The notes below the pieces were generated by a model, which was not told the DNA's origin, did not search any database, and saw only the letters and a list, made by a program, of their open reading frames with translations. DNA of 64,000 nucleotides from CALXVA01 sp944392465 (lineage in GTDB: Bacteria > Bacillota > Clostridia > TANB77 > CAG-508): positions 1,488,001 to 1,552,000 of the forward strand of contig OZ006978.1 of assembly GCA_963931155.1 (NCBI GenBank), given 5' to 3'. Both the position numbers and the translations under genes were made by a program. This document shows, piece by piece, positions 40,072 to 49,875 of the stretch. Each line of letters opens with the position of its first letter. The stretch's first letter is position 1.

Positions 40072-40656
40072 TTATCTAAAGCTTATATCTTTCTGAACTT
40101 TGGCTGTGCTAGTTCTTTCAGTAGATGTTTCTCGCATAGCTTTGTACTTTTTATATTCAGAGATTACATATAGCATTTCATCTGTGATAAATTCACGTTT
40201 GGCTTGCTTTGCAACAGGTCTATTTTGATTTAATACATTTTCAATTTCATCGAAAGGAACATAAGCTAAGCTAAAATCTTTTTTGGCTTCTTTGCTATCT
40301 AATTGTCTCTTAGAATAGTCAAAATGTACATCTGTATTTCCTTCCATAAAATATATAGTTGTTAAGTAATTTTTTCCTAAATTATAATAATTTTGTTCAT
40401 ATTGTTGTAATTCAAAAAAAGGTGTAAATCTTGATGGGTCTAGTCTAATTCCAGTTTCTTCAAGTAATTCTCTTTGGGCACAAACACCTAATGTTTCACC
40501 ATTTTCTATATGACCACCTACAAAATTGTATACTCCGTTTACTCTGCATAATAGTAATTCACCTCTAGAGTTAAACATTAAAATTTTTACTCTTTTTTCT
40601 TCTTTATCTATGTCGCTATCAGATAAATCATATTTGTTAACTACTACTTTTTTCAT
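40072..40656 (-). CDS. NUDIX hydrolase
   Basis: 194 residues with a complete Nudix box GHIENGETLGVCAQRELLEETGI-like motif (G-x5-E-x7-REL-x-EE-x-G) near residues 49-70, where the glutamates bind the catalytic metal. It hydrolyses a nucleoside diphosphate linked to another group; the substrate cannot be told from sequence. Its promoter must lie in 40657-40756, back to back with the radical SAM gene's promoter. AT-rich like the host. Confidence 0.88.
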   Translation of the reverse strand: MKKVVVNKYDLSDSDIDKEEKRVKILMFNSRGELLLCRVNGVYNFVGGHIENGETLGVCAQRELLEETGIRLDPSRFTPFFELQQYEQNYYNLGKNYLTTIYFMEGNTDVHFDYSKRQLDSKEAKKDFSLAYVPFDEIENVLNQNRPVAKQAKREFITDEMLYVISEYKKYKAMRETSTERTSTAKVQKDISFR

Positions 40657-40756
40657 ATAGACACCTTCCTAAATAAATATTTTTCTATTTTATCATATAA
40701 AGTGGAAAAAAGTCAATAAAAAGCAAAAATAGCAATGGAAATATATACCAAATGTA

Positions 40757-40785
40757 TTGACATAATTAGAACAAAGTGCTATTCT
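40757..40785 (+). promoter_or_regulatory. Promoter of the radical SAM gene
   Basis: A consensus -35 TTGACA (40757) and -10 TATTCT (40780), spaced 17 bp. About 75 nt of leader follow, including a small hairpin GGAGT-TAACAT-ACTCC, then the AAGGAAGGAG RBS. Confidence 0.65.
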
Positions 40786-40863
40786 ATAAATCAGCAAAAG
40801 GAGTTAACATACTCCAATATGCTATCCTACTGTTATAATTAGCAAGAAGGAAGGAGTGGCATC

Positions 40864-41697
40864 ATGTCCGGAAGGAACAATGCTATCACCATGCACCCTC
40901 GTGAGAGGCTGGACTTGAACGAGTTCTTCACGCTTCTTACGTATAGGTGCAACGGCAACTGTCCGTTCTGCATTGAAACCAGGATTAACGAAAAGGAGGA
41001 TCTTACCGCAGAGAGTTTTGAGAAGGCACTTGCCTTTGCGCACGAGCACGATTTGCCCCATTTCTTCCTCCATGGAGGAGAGCCGACGATGCATCCTTTG
41101 GTCGCCGATTTTGCTCGTAGGGCAAAGGAGGAAGGGTTTACCCTGGAGATGTTCACGAATGGCATCAAGTTTTACAAGATTCGTGAACTCAACGGCTTGC
41201 TTGACGAGCTGAAGATTTCCTATAGGGGTGAACTTTCCCTTGAGTATCGGCAGGCCGACTGGAAGCCTCGCATTGTCCTCGAGGTTCTGGCAACGGTAGA
41301 AAGGTTTCCTACACTTGAAGACCTCTTGGGGTTCATCAAGTATGCCAGGGAAAAGACTGGTGTGGTGGTATTTGTCAATACCCTCAATCCGGTCAACCAG
41401 TACTCCTATGATAGGCAGTACGTTCCGTATCTCGAAAGGATGTTCATGGAATTGCCACCTGACGAGATCTACTGTTACAGCAATAAGGCAACATTCAAGT
41501 TGCCGGACGGAACGAACGCTAGGCTTGGCAACAAGAACTTGAATCCGGGTCATGCTAAGTACAGCATGTCTCCAGACGGTGTTATCCATGGCAGGTTTAC
41601 GCGTCATCTGGATACCATCCGCAAGGATCCTGAGTTGGAAGCCAAGCTCGAGCTTGCACAGGAGAAGGTGATGCTTCTCAGAAGTGTTGCGTGCTAG
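40864..41697 (+). CDS. Radical SAM protein of foreign base composition
   Basis: 277 residues with the 4Fe-4S motif CNGNCPFC (CX3CX2C, residues ~30-37) and HGGEPTMHP (~75-83), a GGE-type SAM-binding motif. It is therefore a radical SAM enzyme of the SPASM/Twitch-like or MoaA-like group, but I see no second cysteine cluster, and the substrate is unknown. By eye the gene is about 50% GC and uses C/G-ending codons, against roughly 25-30% in its neighbours. It has its own promoter and a strong terminator, so it looks like a compact transferred single-gene unit. The opposite strand also has a long ORF (40822-41703), a by-product of the composition. Confidence 0.85.
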   Translation: MSGRNNAITMHPRERLDLNEFFTLLTYRCNGNCPFCIETRINEKEDLTAESFEKALAFAHEHDLPHFFLHGGEPTMHPLVADFARRAKEEGFTLEMFTNGIKFYKIRELNGLLDELKISYRGELSLEYRQADWKPRIVLEVLATVERFPTLEDLLGFIKYAREKTGVVVFVNTLNPVNQYSYDRQYVPYLERMFMELPPDEIYCYSNKATFKLPDGTNARLGNKNLNPGHAKYSMSPDGVIHGRFTRHLDTIRKDPELEAKLELAQEKVMLLRSVAC

Positions 41698-41711
41698 TTG
41701 CATGTAGCATC

Positions 41712-41758
41712 GCCCTGCACTGATCTACATTAAAGTGGATTAGTGCAGGGCAATTTTT
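41712..41758 (+). terminator. Terminator of the radical SAM gene
   Basis: GCCCTGCACT pairs perfectly with AGTGCAGGGC (41742), followed by AATTTTT. It is GC-rich, unlike most other terminators in the window, so it probably arrived with the gene. Confidence 0.88.
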
Positions 41759-41759
41759 A

Positions 41760-41790
41760 TGTTCTACCCAGGACAGACCCCATTAGCACA
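41760..41790. repeat. Dispersed palindromic repeat, copy R4
   Basis: GTTCTACCCAGGACAGACCCCATTAGCAC: a degenerate copy of the GGACAGACC family, directly after the radical SAM terminator. It may mark the edge of the insertion. Confidence 0.5.
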
Positions 41791-41902
41791 TTGGAACAAA
41801 AAATAAAATTTGCTAAAAAATTTTTTATATGATAAAATAAGGACGTTTAATAAATAACATCATAAAATATTACTAAAACAGAAAAAAGGAGAAGTGATTT
41901 TA

Positions 41903-43165
41903 ATGGAAAAGAATATTATGGCAATTGTAATGGCAGCAGGAAAAGGAACTAGAATGAAATCTAAAAAATCAAAATTAGTTCAAAAAATATATGGCAAGGA
42001 AATTGTAAAAAGAGCTGTAGAAAATGCTCAAAAAGCAGGAATACATGATATAGTTGCAGTAGTAGGGTATCAAAAAGAAGAAGTAATGGAAGTACTAGGA
42101 GATTCAGTAAAATATGCATATCAAGATGAAATGCTTGGTACTGGTCATGCAGTTATGCAAGCAAAAGAATTTTTAGCAGGAAAAAAAGGAAAAGTTTTAG
42201 TATTAAATGGAGATGTACCACTTTTAAGACCAGACACATTAAATAAATTAGTAGAAAAAAGCATAGAAAACAGAGAATATGCCACTTTATTAACTGCAAT
42301 TTACGAAAACCCAACAGGATATGGAAGAATTATAAGAGACGAAGGTGGAAATATTAAAGGAATAGTAGAAGAAAAAGATACTAAACCTAGCCAAAGAAAA
42401 ATAAAAGAAATAAATGCAGGTATATACTGCTTTGATGTAGAAGAATTATTTGCTGCACTTGATAAAATAAAGCCAAATAATGCTCAAGGAGAGTATTACA
42501 TTACAGATGTAATAAGCATTATGAATAAAAAAGGGCTAAAAACAGGAGCCGTAATAGTAGAAGATAATACAGAAATATTAGGTATAAATGATAGAATACA
42601 ACTTGAAATGCTTACAAAAGTATTACAAATGAGAATAAATACAGAGCATATGAAAAATGGCGTAACAATAGAAGATGTTAACAATACATATATATATGAT
42701 GATGTTCAAATAGGAATGGATACAGTAATACATCCTAACACAATAATAAAATCTGGAGTTGAAATAGGAGAAGATTGTGAAATAGGACCAAACTCATACA
42801 TAAGAGAAGGTTGCAAACTATCAAATAAAGTAAAAATAGGAAGTTTTGTAGAAATTAAAAAAGCAATAATAGGAGAAGGTACAAAAGTACCACATTTATC
42901 ATATATGGGAGACTGTGAAATAGGAGAAAAATGCAACATTGGCTGTGGAACAATAACATGCAACTATGATGGATTCCATAAAAGCAAAACAATTATAGGA
43001 AATCATTCATTTATAGGATCAAACACAAATTTAGTAGCACCAGTAACATTAGGAGATGAAACATTTGTAGCAGCAGGATCAACAATAACAGATAATGTAC
43101 CAGATTATGCATTAGCAATAGCAAGACAAAGACAAACAAACAAAGAAGGCTGGAACAAAAAGTAA
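41903..43165 (+). CDS. glmU: Bifunctional UDP-GlcNAc pyrophosphorylase / GlcN-1-P acetyltransferase
   Basis: The N-terminal pyrophosphorylase has the MAAGKGTRMKSKKSK loop (residues ~8-22), the GTGHAV uridine-binding motif and LNGDVPLL. The C-terminal half is a left-handed beta-helix of hexapeptide repeats, with GCGTITCNYDG and a RQRQTNKEGW end that match GlmU. It makes UDP-GlcNAc for peptidoglycan in the cytoplasm. I chose ATG 41903 (AAAAGGAGAAG about 9 nt upstream); a GTG at 41894 in the same frame would overlap the RBS. At ~420 residues it is somewhat shorter than the usual ~455. Confidence 0.93.
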   Translation: MEKNIMAIVMAAGKGTRMKSKKSKLVQKIYGKEIVKRAVENAQKAGIHDIVAVVGYQKEEVMEVLGDSVKYAYQDEMLGTGHAVMQAKEFLAGKKGKVLVLNGDVPLLRPDTLNKLVEKSIENREYATLLTAIYENPTGYGRIIRDEGGNIKGIVEEKDTKPSQRKIKEINAGIYCFDVEELFAALDKIKPNNAQGEYYITDVISIMNKKGLKTGAVIVEDNTEILGINDRIQLEMLTKVLQMRINTEHMKNGVTIEDVNNTYIYDDVQIGMDTVIHPNTIIKSGVEIGEDCEIGPNSYIREGCKLSNKVKIGSFVEIKKAIIGEGTKVPHLSYMGDCEIGEKCNIGCGTITCNYDGFHKSKTIIGNHSFIGSNTNLVAPVTLGDETFVAAGSTITDNVPDYALAIARQRQTNKEGWNKK

Positions 43166-43197
43166 AATCTATTTTGTGAATTTTATGCAAATCAATT

Positions 43198-43235
43198 GTG
43201 CCAATGAGGACAGTACATAGAGACCCCATTGGCAC
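43198..43235. repeat. Dispersed palindromic repeat, copy R5
   Basis: GTGCCAATG ... CATTGGCAC with a longer loop containing GAGGACAG and AGAGACCCC. It lies between the convergent glmU and TraX genes and could serve as a shared terminator stem. Confidence 0.6.
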
Positions 43236-43238
43236 TAA

Positions 43239-43943
43239 TTAAAATAATAAATATAATAGTAATAAGTGAACAGGGTAGAAGAAATATAGTAAATATTTAA
43301 TCTTCTTACCTTGTTTTCCTTTGTATAGGCTAATAAAGATAATTGGCAAAATAGTAAATATGCCTAATAGAAATGTTGGTGTGTTAAATCCGTAGATAAT
43401 TAATCTATAACCATATTTCACTATGCAAAGTGTTATAAATGAAATTATCATTGCAAGTTTATTTTCTTTAAATAAATAAAACATAAATACAATAATAACT
43501 CCCCAAAAATCATAATCAGTATGTATTAATTTAGCTATGTAGCCAATGAAACAAGCAATTATTATTCCTACAATTACTTCTAAATGATATTTGCTTTTGA
43601 AACTATTTTCAAAACGTTTTTTCAACCAATCATAAATCCATATAGCAACTAGACCAAGTAATAAAGTGAAAAATACATTTAGAGCTATGTTACTTGAATC
43701 TATATATTTATAATGAAACAATTGATAAGGTATTTGTGAAATTAATGCAAATAATCCAAGACGTAACATGTATTTTTTTACGCTTTTTGTGTGTATAAAT
43801 CCTTCACTTATTTGAAAGGCGAATATTGGAAATGCGATTCTACCAAGTAGATTAAGAAAACTATATCCACCAAATATTGGATAACTTATATGGTCTAAAA
43901 ACATTGATACTAAAGCAATAATTTTTAAAGTAAAACTTGTCAT
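43239..43943 (-). CDS. TraX-family integral membrane protein
   Basis: 234 residues with about seven hydrophobic helices and the TraX family start (LKIIALVSMFLDHISYPIF, FLNLLGRIAFPIFAFQISEGF). TraX proteins are acyltransferase-like; F-plasmid TraX acetylates pilin. In Firmicutes the chromosomal homologues probably acylate a surface polymer, but the substrate is unknown. It stands alone on the minus strand, convergent to glmU. Confidence 0.85.
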   Translation of the reverse strand: MTSFTLKIIALVSMFLDHISYPIFGGYSFLNLLGRIAFPIFAFQISEGFIHTKSVKKYMLRLGLFALISQIPYQLFHYKYIDSSNIALNVFFTLLLGLVAIWIYDWLKKRFENSFKSKYHLEVIVGIIIACFIGYIAKLIHTDYDFWGVIIVFMFYLFKENKLAMIISFITLCIVKYGYRLIIYGFNTPTFLLGIFTILPIIFISLYKGKQGKKIKYLLYFFYPVHLLLLYLLF

Positions 43944-44045
43944 TATAAAATCTCCTATAAAATATTATGTTATATTTTTATCATAAACGCTTTTATAAGT
44001 AAAGTTTATTTTTTCATGAAATTCTCAAAAAATCAAAATTCGTAC

Positions 44046-44074
44046 TTGCACATTATGTAAAAATGTGATAATAT
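44046..44074 (+). promoter_or_regulatory. Promoter of the ileS T-box leader
   Basis: TTGCAC (44046) and TAATAT (44069), spaced 17 bp, 25-30 nt before the T-box stem I. Confidence 0.7.
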
Positions 44075-44094
44075 ATTGCCATTAAAGTGTAAAA

Positions 44095-44490
44095 ACTATG
44101 ATAAAGGACACGGTAAATATATTAGCATTTTACAGAGAACCAAGATAGCTGAGATTTGGTAAATAAGCATATATTTATTATCACCTTTTAGTTGCTTTAT
44201 TGAACAAATAAATATTGCATAAAAGCTTAATTATTTAACTGATTTGAGGACAATAAACACATATAAATTATTTTATTAAATAAAGCCGTATACTTGCGTT
44301 AAAAGTATTTGAGAGAAAAGAATGTATAACAATCTGCTTTTTAAATTATATATAGCTTGCAATACAACATGTTTAGCTAAAAAATTGTATAGTTTTAAAA
44401 AGTAAATTATTTAATATAAATTCTTTTAAAATAGGTGGTACCGCGGAAAATCAAAGCTATTTCGTCCTAGTTACGATGTAGCTTTTTTTT
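44095..44490 (+). promoter_or_regulatory. T-box riboswitch (isoleucine) controlling ileS
   Basis: Canonical T-box leader. Stem I begins near AAAGGACACGG and includes GATAGCTGAGATTTGG. A likely specifier ATC (44180-44182, followed by A) fits isoleucine. The T-box sequence is AGGTGGTACCGCGG at 44433-44446. The terminator pairs AAAGCT...CGT with ACG...AGCTTT and ends in eight Ts (44454-44488). Uncharged tRNA-Ile binding favours the antiterminator and ileS expression. The leader fills most of the 627-nt gap. Confidence 0.93.
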
Positions 44491-44570
44491 GTTTTTTATG
44501 TAATAGGAAATGTATATTATATAAAAAAGCTATAATTTTATTAAAACATTACTTTGGAGGAGGATTTTTT

Positions 44571-47342
44571 ATGAGTGAAGAAAAGAAAGATTATGGAAAA
44601 ACATTAAATTTGCCAAAAACAGACTTTCCTATGAGAGCCAATTTGCCTGAGAGAGAACCACAAGTTCTAAAAGATGTTTTTGAAAATGGCTTGTACGAAA
44701 AAATATTAAAGAAAAACGAAGGGCACAAAAGTTTTGTGCTTCATGATGGACCACCATATGCAAATGGAGAGATTCATGCCGGACATGCTTTAAATAAAAT
44801 ATTAAAAGATACAATAGTAAGATATAAATCTATGAGAGGTTATTATGCCCCATATATACCAGGATATGATACACATGGCATGCCTACAGAGAAAAAGGCT
44901 ATAGAGAAATTAGGATTAGATAGAGATAAAATACCTGTAACTAAATTTAGAGATACTTGTAAAGATTTTACAAGCAAGTATAAAGAAATGCAAACAGAAG
45001 GGTTTAAAAGACTAGGTGTTTTAGGAGATTGGAAACATCCTTATGTCACATATGATCCAAAAATGGAAGCAAGACAACTAGGCGTATTTGGTGATATGTA
45101 TAAAAAAGGTTATATATATAAAGGATTAAAGCCTGTATATTGGTGTACTGATTGTGAAACAGCTTTAGCAGAGGCAGAAATTGAATACAAAGATGTTTCT
45201 GGAACATCTATATATGTAAAATTTCCAGTAATTGATAGCAAAGGAAAATTTGATGCAAAAGATACATTTGTTGTAATCTGGACAACAACACCGTGGACAC
45301 TTCCTGGCAATTTAGCTATAACAGTTGGACCAGAGTTTGATTATAGTATAGTTGATTGTGGAAAAGAAAAATATATAATGGCAACAGAACTTGTTAAAAA
45401 AGTTATGGAACTTGCAGAAATAAAAGATTATAAAGAAATAAAGAAAATCAAAGGTGAGGAATTAGAAGGTGTTCTTTGTCGTCATCCATTCTTAGATAGA
45501 GATTCAGTAGTTATAATGGGGAGTGAAGATACTGTAGATGTACAATTAACAGAAGGTACAGGTGCAGTTCATACAGCTCCTGGATATGGTAAAGAAGACT
45601 ATTTAGCAGGACTAAAAAATGGACTAGATATAGTAGTTACTGTTGATGCTAAAGGTCATCAAACAGAAGGTGCAGGACCTTTTGCAGGAATGTTTTATGC
45701 TAAATCAAACAAAGAAATTACAAAATGGCTTGATGAAAATGGATATTTACTAAAAGCAGTTGAAGTATTCCACTCTTATCCTCATTGTTGGAGATGTAAA
45801 AAACCAGTTATATATAGAGCGACACCACAATGGTTTGCTTCAGTTGATGGTTTTAGAGAAGAAGTGTTAAAAGCTATAAAAACAGTTAAATGGCATCCTG
45901 GTTGGGGCGAAGAGAGAATGACTGAAATGATAAAAGGTAGAAATGATTGGTGTATTTCTAGACAACGTACATGGGGTGTTCCACTTCCAATATTCTATTG
46001 TAAAGATTGCGAAGAACCTTATGTTACAGAAGAGTCTATAAAGAAAGTGCAAGACATAGTAAGGGAAAAAGGAACAAATGCATGGTATGCAATGACTGAA
46101 GAAGAGCTAATGCCAGATGGTGCAAAATGTTCTAAATGTGGTGGTACTCATTTTAAGAAAGAAACAGATATAATGGATGTATGGTTTGATTCTGGTTCAA
46201 CTCATCAAAGTGTTTTAGTAGAACGTGGACTTCCATATCCTGCAGATATGTATCTTGAAGGAAATGACCAATATAGGGGATGGTTCCAATCATCACTTTT
46301 AACAAGTGTTGCAACAAATGGTGTAGCCCCATATAAAGAAGTGCTAAGCTGTGGATTTGTTGTTGATGGACAAGGTAGAAAGATGTCTAAGAGCTTAGGA
46401 AATGGTATTTCACCAATAGATGTATGTAACAAATATGGTGCAGATATTTTAAGATTATGGGCATTATCTGCTGACTATACTATGGATGTAAGTATTTCAG
46501 ATGATATATTAAAGGGAATATCTGATGTTTATAGAAAAATAAGAAACACAGCAAGATATATTTTGGGAAATACAGATGATTATAATCCAGAGCAACCAGT
46601 TGATTATAAAGATTTAGAAGAAATTGATAAATGGGCATTAACAAGACTTAATAAATTAGTTAAGGATTGTATAAAAGATTATGATGAATATAATTTTGCA
46701 AGTTGCTATCATGATATAAATCAATTCTGCGTTGTAGATATGAGTAGTTTTTATCTAGACATTATTAAAGATAGATTATATACATCTAAAAAAGATTCTT
46801 TAGCTAGAAGAGCAGCTCAAACAACAATGTACACTATATTAGATGCATTAGTTAAATTGCTTACACCAATGATACCTTTTACAGCTGAAGATATTTGGAA
46901 AACAATGAAACATACAGCAAACGAAGAAGTAGAGAGTGTAATGCTTACAGATTATCCAGAGCCAAACGATATGTATGATAATCAAGAATTAACAGAAAAA
47001 TGGAATAAGATTTTAAGGGTTAAAGATGTTGTTGCAAAAGAATTAGAAAATGCAAGAGCAGAAAAGAAAATCGGTTCTTCTTTAAATGCAAAAGTTACAA
47101 TATTTGCAGAAGGTGAAACATATAAATTTTTAAAAGCAAATGAAGAATTATTAAAAACTGTGTTTATAGTTTCTGCAATTGATATTGAAGAAAATGCAAG
47201 AAAAGATGAATTAAAACTTGGGGTAAAAGTAGAGCAAGCTCCAGGTGAAAAATGTGAAAGATGTTGGATGTATTCTGAAACAGTAGGAGAAGATAAAGAC
47301 AACCCTACAATTTGCCATAAATGTAGTGAGGCTTTAAAATAG
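44571..47342 (+). CDS. ileS: Isoleucyl-tRNA synthetase
   Basis: 923 residues, class I synthetase. The HIGH motif appears as HAGH (GPPYANGEIHAGHAL, residues ~58-72), the KMSKS loop is intact (GRKMSKSLGN, ~residue 604), the CP1 editing domain contains WTTTPWTLPGN, and a C-terminal zinc site is present (CERCW ... CHKC). GGAGGAGG lies 7 nt before the ATG. The gene is controlled by the T-box leader. Confidence 0.98.
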   Translation: MSEEKKDYGKTLNLPKTDFPMRANLPEREPQVLKDVFENGLYEKILKKNEGHKSFVLHDGPPYANGEIHAGHALNKILKDTIVRYKSMRGYYAPYIPGYDTHGMPTEKKAIEKLGLDRDKIPVTKFRDTCKDFTSKYKEMQTEGFKRLGVLGDWKHPYVTYDPKMEARQLGVFGDMYKKGYIYKGLKPVYWCTDCETALAEAEIEYKDVSGTSIYVKFPVIDSKGKFDAKDTFVVIWTTTPWTLPGNLAITVGPEFDYSIVDCGKEKYIMATELVKKVMELAEIKDYKEIKKIKGEELEGVLCRHPFLDRDSVVIMGSEDTVDVQLTEGTGAVHTAPGYGKEDYLAGLKNGLDIVVTVDAKGHQTEGAGPFAGMFYAKSNKEITKWLDENGYLLKAVEVFHSYPHCWRCKKPVIYRATPQWFASVDGFREEVLKAIKTVKWHPGWGEERMTEMIKGRNDWCISRQRTWGVPLPIFYCKDCEEPYVTEESIKKVQDIVREKGTNAWYAMTEEELMPDGAKCSKCGGTHFKKETDIMDVWFDSGSTHQSVLVERGLPYPADMYLEGNDQYRGWFQSSLLTSVATNGVAPYKEVLSCGFVVDGQGRKMSKSLGNGISPIDVCNKYGADILRLWALSADYTMDVSISDDILKGISDVYRKIRNTARYILGNTDDYNPEQPVDYKDLEEIDKWALTRLNKLVKDCIKDYDEYNFASCYHDINQFCVVDMSSFYLDIIKDRLYTSKKDSLARRAAQTTMYTILDALVKLLTPMIPFTAEDIWKTMKHTANEEVESVMLTDYPEPNDMYDNQELTEKWNKILRVKDVVAKELENARAEKKIGSSLNAKVTIFAEGETYKFLKANEELLKTVFIVSAIDIEENARKDELKLGVKVEQAPGEKCERCWMYSETVGEDKDNPTICHKCSEALK

Positions 47343-47436
47343 TTTTAGCGTTGTAACAAAAAATATATTTTAGAAAAAAGTTTGAAAGAAACATATGTAA
47401 CAGAACCTACTAAAAAAGAGAGGATATATTAAACAA

Positions 47437-48775
47437 ATGAATAATACTGGGAAAATAAAAATTAAAACCATATTATATTTTATTGTGTTAATATTAATAA
47501 TTTATGCCGGAGTAACCATTTATTCAAAATATAATTTTTATGATTTTACAAAAGGAGTTCGTGAAGGAGGGGGTAAAACCTCTTTTTCACGAGATTCTAA
47601 TGTTAAGTATTCGGAAAAAGCTAGTTATGAAATAGAAAACGAAGAATTTAATGATGCTATTTTTTTTCAAAAAATATCTGTTACACCTAATACGGCATAT
47701 AAAGTTACATGTATGGTAAAAACAGAAAATATAGTAACTAAAGATGGAAAACTTTCTGGTGGTGCACAAATTGCCATAAATAATACTACGGAATGTTCAA
47801 AAGCTTTAACTGGAACTAATGATTGGACTGAGCTTACTTTTATGTTTAATTCAAATAATCGTACAGAAATAGAAATAGGATTTAGACTAGGTGGTTATGA
47901 AGAATATTGTAAAGGAAAGGCTTGGTTCTCTGATTTTAAAATGGAAAAGGGAAGCATAGATAAAGATAAAAATTGGCACATGGCATGTTTTATAATAGAA
48001 AATATTGATTTAAAAGTAGATGGCAAAAGTGTAAAAATAGGCATGTCTGATAAAGATAAAAGTACAATAGAAAATAATATGGCTAGATTACAAGATTCAA
48101 TTAAAGAAATAAGCGGAAATAAAATGAGCATATCTTATGATATAATAGACATTGAAAAACCATTAAAAACTATTTCATATGATAATGAAAATGAATATTA
48201 TGTAGCACCAGATGATGTGGAGTCTCTAATTAATTCATATGTAAATAAAAAGGAATATGATTACATTTACGTAGCAGTAAGATTAGGAGATTTAAATAAA
48301 AGTAAAGATGTTCTAGTACATGATTGGATAGGACTTCGGAGCAATGGAATATGACCAAATTGGATTCTCAAATATAAGACTTCCAGATGACCAAAACAGT
48401 AGTATTTACACATATTCTTCATATAATACTTTTCCGGAAGAAGTTTTTGTTCATGAGTTTTTACACACATTAGAAAGAAATGAAACAGAAAATGGAAATA
48501 ATGTTATAAGATTACATGATTACGAAGATTATGGATATGAAAAAAGCGATGTAGAAGGATTAAAGGATTGGTATAGTGATTATATGCAAAATAAAATAAA
48601 AGGTGGAAAAAATAATGGGCTTACTGAATTTGCATATAAATCAAAACCAATACATGAAAGCAATTTTAAAAATCCAGTAGAATTAGAGATCTTAGATGAG
48701 CCAGATAATATTATAGAAGAAATAGAAAGTATAATAAATAGAATTAAGCAGTTGTTTGTGGGAGATAATGCATAG
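47437..48775 (+). pseudogene. Frameshifted membrane-anchored metalloprotease-like protein
   Basis: Two adjoining ORFs make one protein. The first (47437-48354) has an N-terminal TM helix (residues ~10-29), a carbohydrate-binding-like beta domain (~35-175; SVTPNTAYKVTCMVKTENI ... GKAWFSDFKMEKG) and the start of a second domain. The second (48344-48775) carries HEFLHTLERNE, an HExxH zinc-protease motif. The frames join smoothly if one C at 48337 is removed (GGACTT-C-GGAGCA becomes Gly-Leu-Gly-Ala-Met). The joined protein is about 445 residues and would be an extracytoplasmic zinc protease. Inactivated in this sequence, unless the C is a sequencing error or frameshifting occurs. ATG at 47437 has GAGAGGA upstream. 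Confidence 0.75.
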
Positions 48776-48843
48776 ATTCAAATAAATAAGTTGAAAATTA
48801 TACCGAAACTAAATTAGCAAGAAAGGAAGATTTCAAGTATTAA

Positions 48844-49866
48844 ATGAAAGTATCAGATTTTAATTATGATTTACCAGAAGAATTAATTGCACAAGTACCA
48901 ATTGAAAAAAGAGATGAATCAAGGTTAATGATTTTAAATAGAAAAGACCAAACAATAGAGCATAAAACATTCAAAGATATAATAGATTATCTAGAGCCAG
49001 GTGACTGCTTAGTAAGAAATAACACGAAAGTAATACCAGCTAGAATTTATGGAAAAAAAGAAACAGGTGCAAAAGTAGAATTTCTATTATTAAATAATAT
49101 AGAAGGAGACATTTGGGAAAGTATTGTAAGACCAGGAAATAAACTTCATGTAGGTGCAAAAGTTATATTTGGAGATGGATTATTAAAAGCAAAAATACTA
49201 GAAACAATGCCAGGAGGAACAAGAAAAGTAAAATTCGAATATAGCGGTATTTTTAATGAAATACTAGATAAAATAGGTTTAATGCCACTACCACCATATA
49301 TACACGAAGAATTAAAAGAAAAAGATAGATATCAAACAGTATATGCAAAATATGATGGATCAGCAGCAGCTCCAACAGCAGGATTGCATTTTACACCAGA
49401 ATTATTAAAGAAAATAGAAGAAAAAGGTGTAGATATAGCGAATGTAACATTACATGTAGGAATTGGAACATTCAGACCAGTTAAAGAAAAAAATGTAGAA
49501 GACCACGATATGCACTCAGAACACTTCTATATAAAAAAAGAAGATGTAGAAAAAATAAATAAAGCAAAAAGAAATGGAAAAAGAGTAATATCAGTTGGAA
49601 CTACATCATGTAGAGTATTAGAAACAATAGCTGATGAAAAAGGAATGGTAAAAGAGACAGAAGGAGACACAAGTATATTTATATATCCAGGATACAAGTT
49701 TAAATGTTTAGATGGGTTGATAACAAATTTTCACTTACCACAATCTACATTACTAATGCTAGTGTCAGCATTAGCAGGCAAAGATTTCATACTAAAAGCA
49801 TATAATATGGCAGTAAAAGAGAAATATAGATTTTTCAGTTTTGGAGACGCAATGTTTATAAATTAA
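48844..49866 (+). CDS. queA: S-adenosylmethionine:tRNA ribosyltransferase-isomerase
   Basis: 340 residues, full length, with the family motifs DFNYDLPEELIAQ at the start, NNTKVIPARIYGKKETGAKVE near residue 60, TAGLHFT (~180) and HVGIGTFRPV (~205). It transfers the ribosyl group of SAM to 7-aminomethyl-deazaguanine in tRNA to form epoxyqueuosine. It pairs with tgt, 117 nt downstream. The RBS is AAGGAAG, about 11 nt before the ATG. Confidence 0.97.
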   Translation: MKVSDFNYDLPEELIAQVPIEKRDESRLMILNRKDQTIEHKTFKDIIDYLEPGDCLVRNNTKVIPARIYGKKETGAKVEFLLLNNIEGDIWESIVRPGNKLHVGAKVIFGDGLLKAKILETMPGGTRKVKFEYSGIFNEILDKIGLMPLPPYIHEELKEKDRYQTVYAKYDGSAAAPTAGLHFTPELLKKIEEKGVDIANVTLHVGIGTFRPVKEKNVEDHDMHSEHFYIKKEDVEKINKAKRNGKRVISVGTTSCRVLETIADEKGMVKETEGDTSIFIYPGYKFKCLDGLITNFHLPQSTLLMLVSALAGKDFILKAYNMAVKEKYRFFSFGDAMFIN

Positions 49867-49875
49867 AACAACAGG

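Noticed and set aside
40822..41703. 293-codon ORF antisense to the radical SAM gene
   Set aside because: Caused by the high GC of that gene; the plus strand has the CX3CX2C motif, promoter, RBS and terminator.
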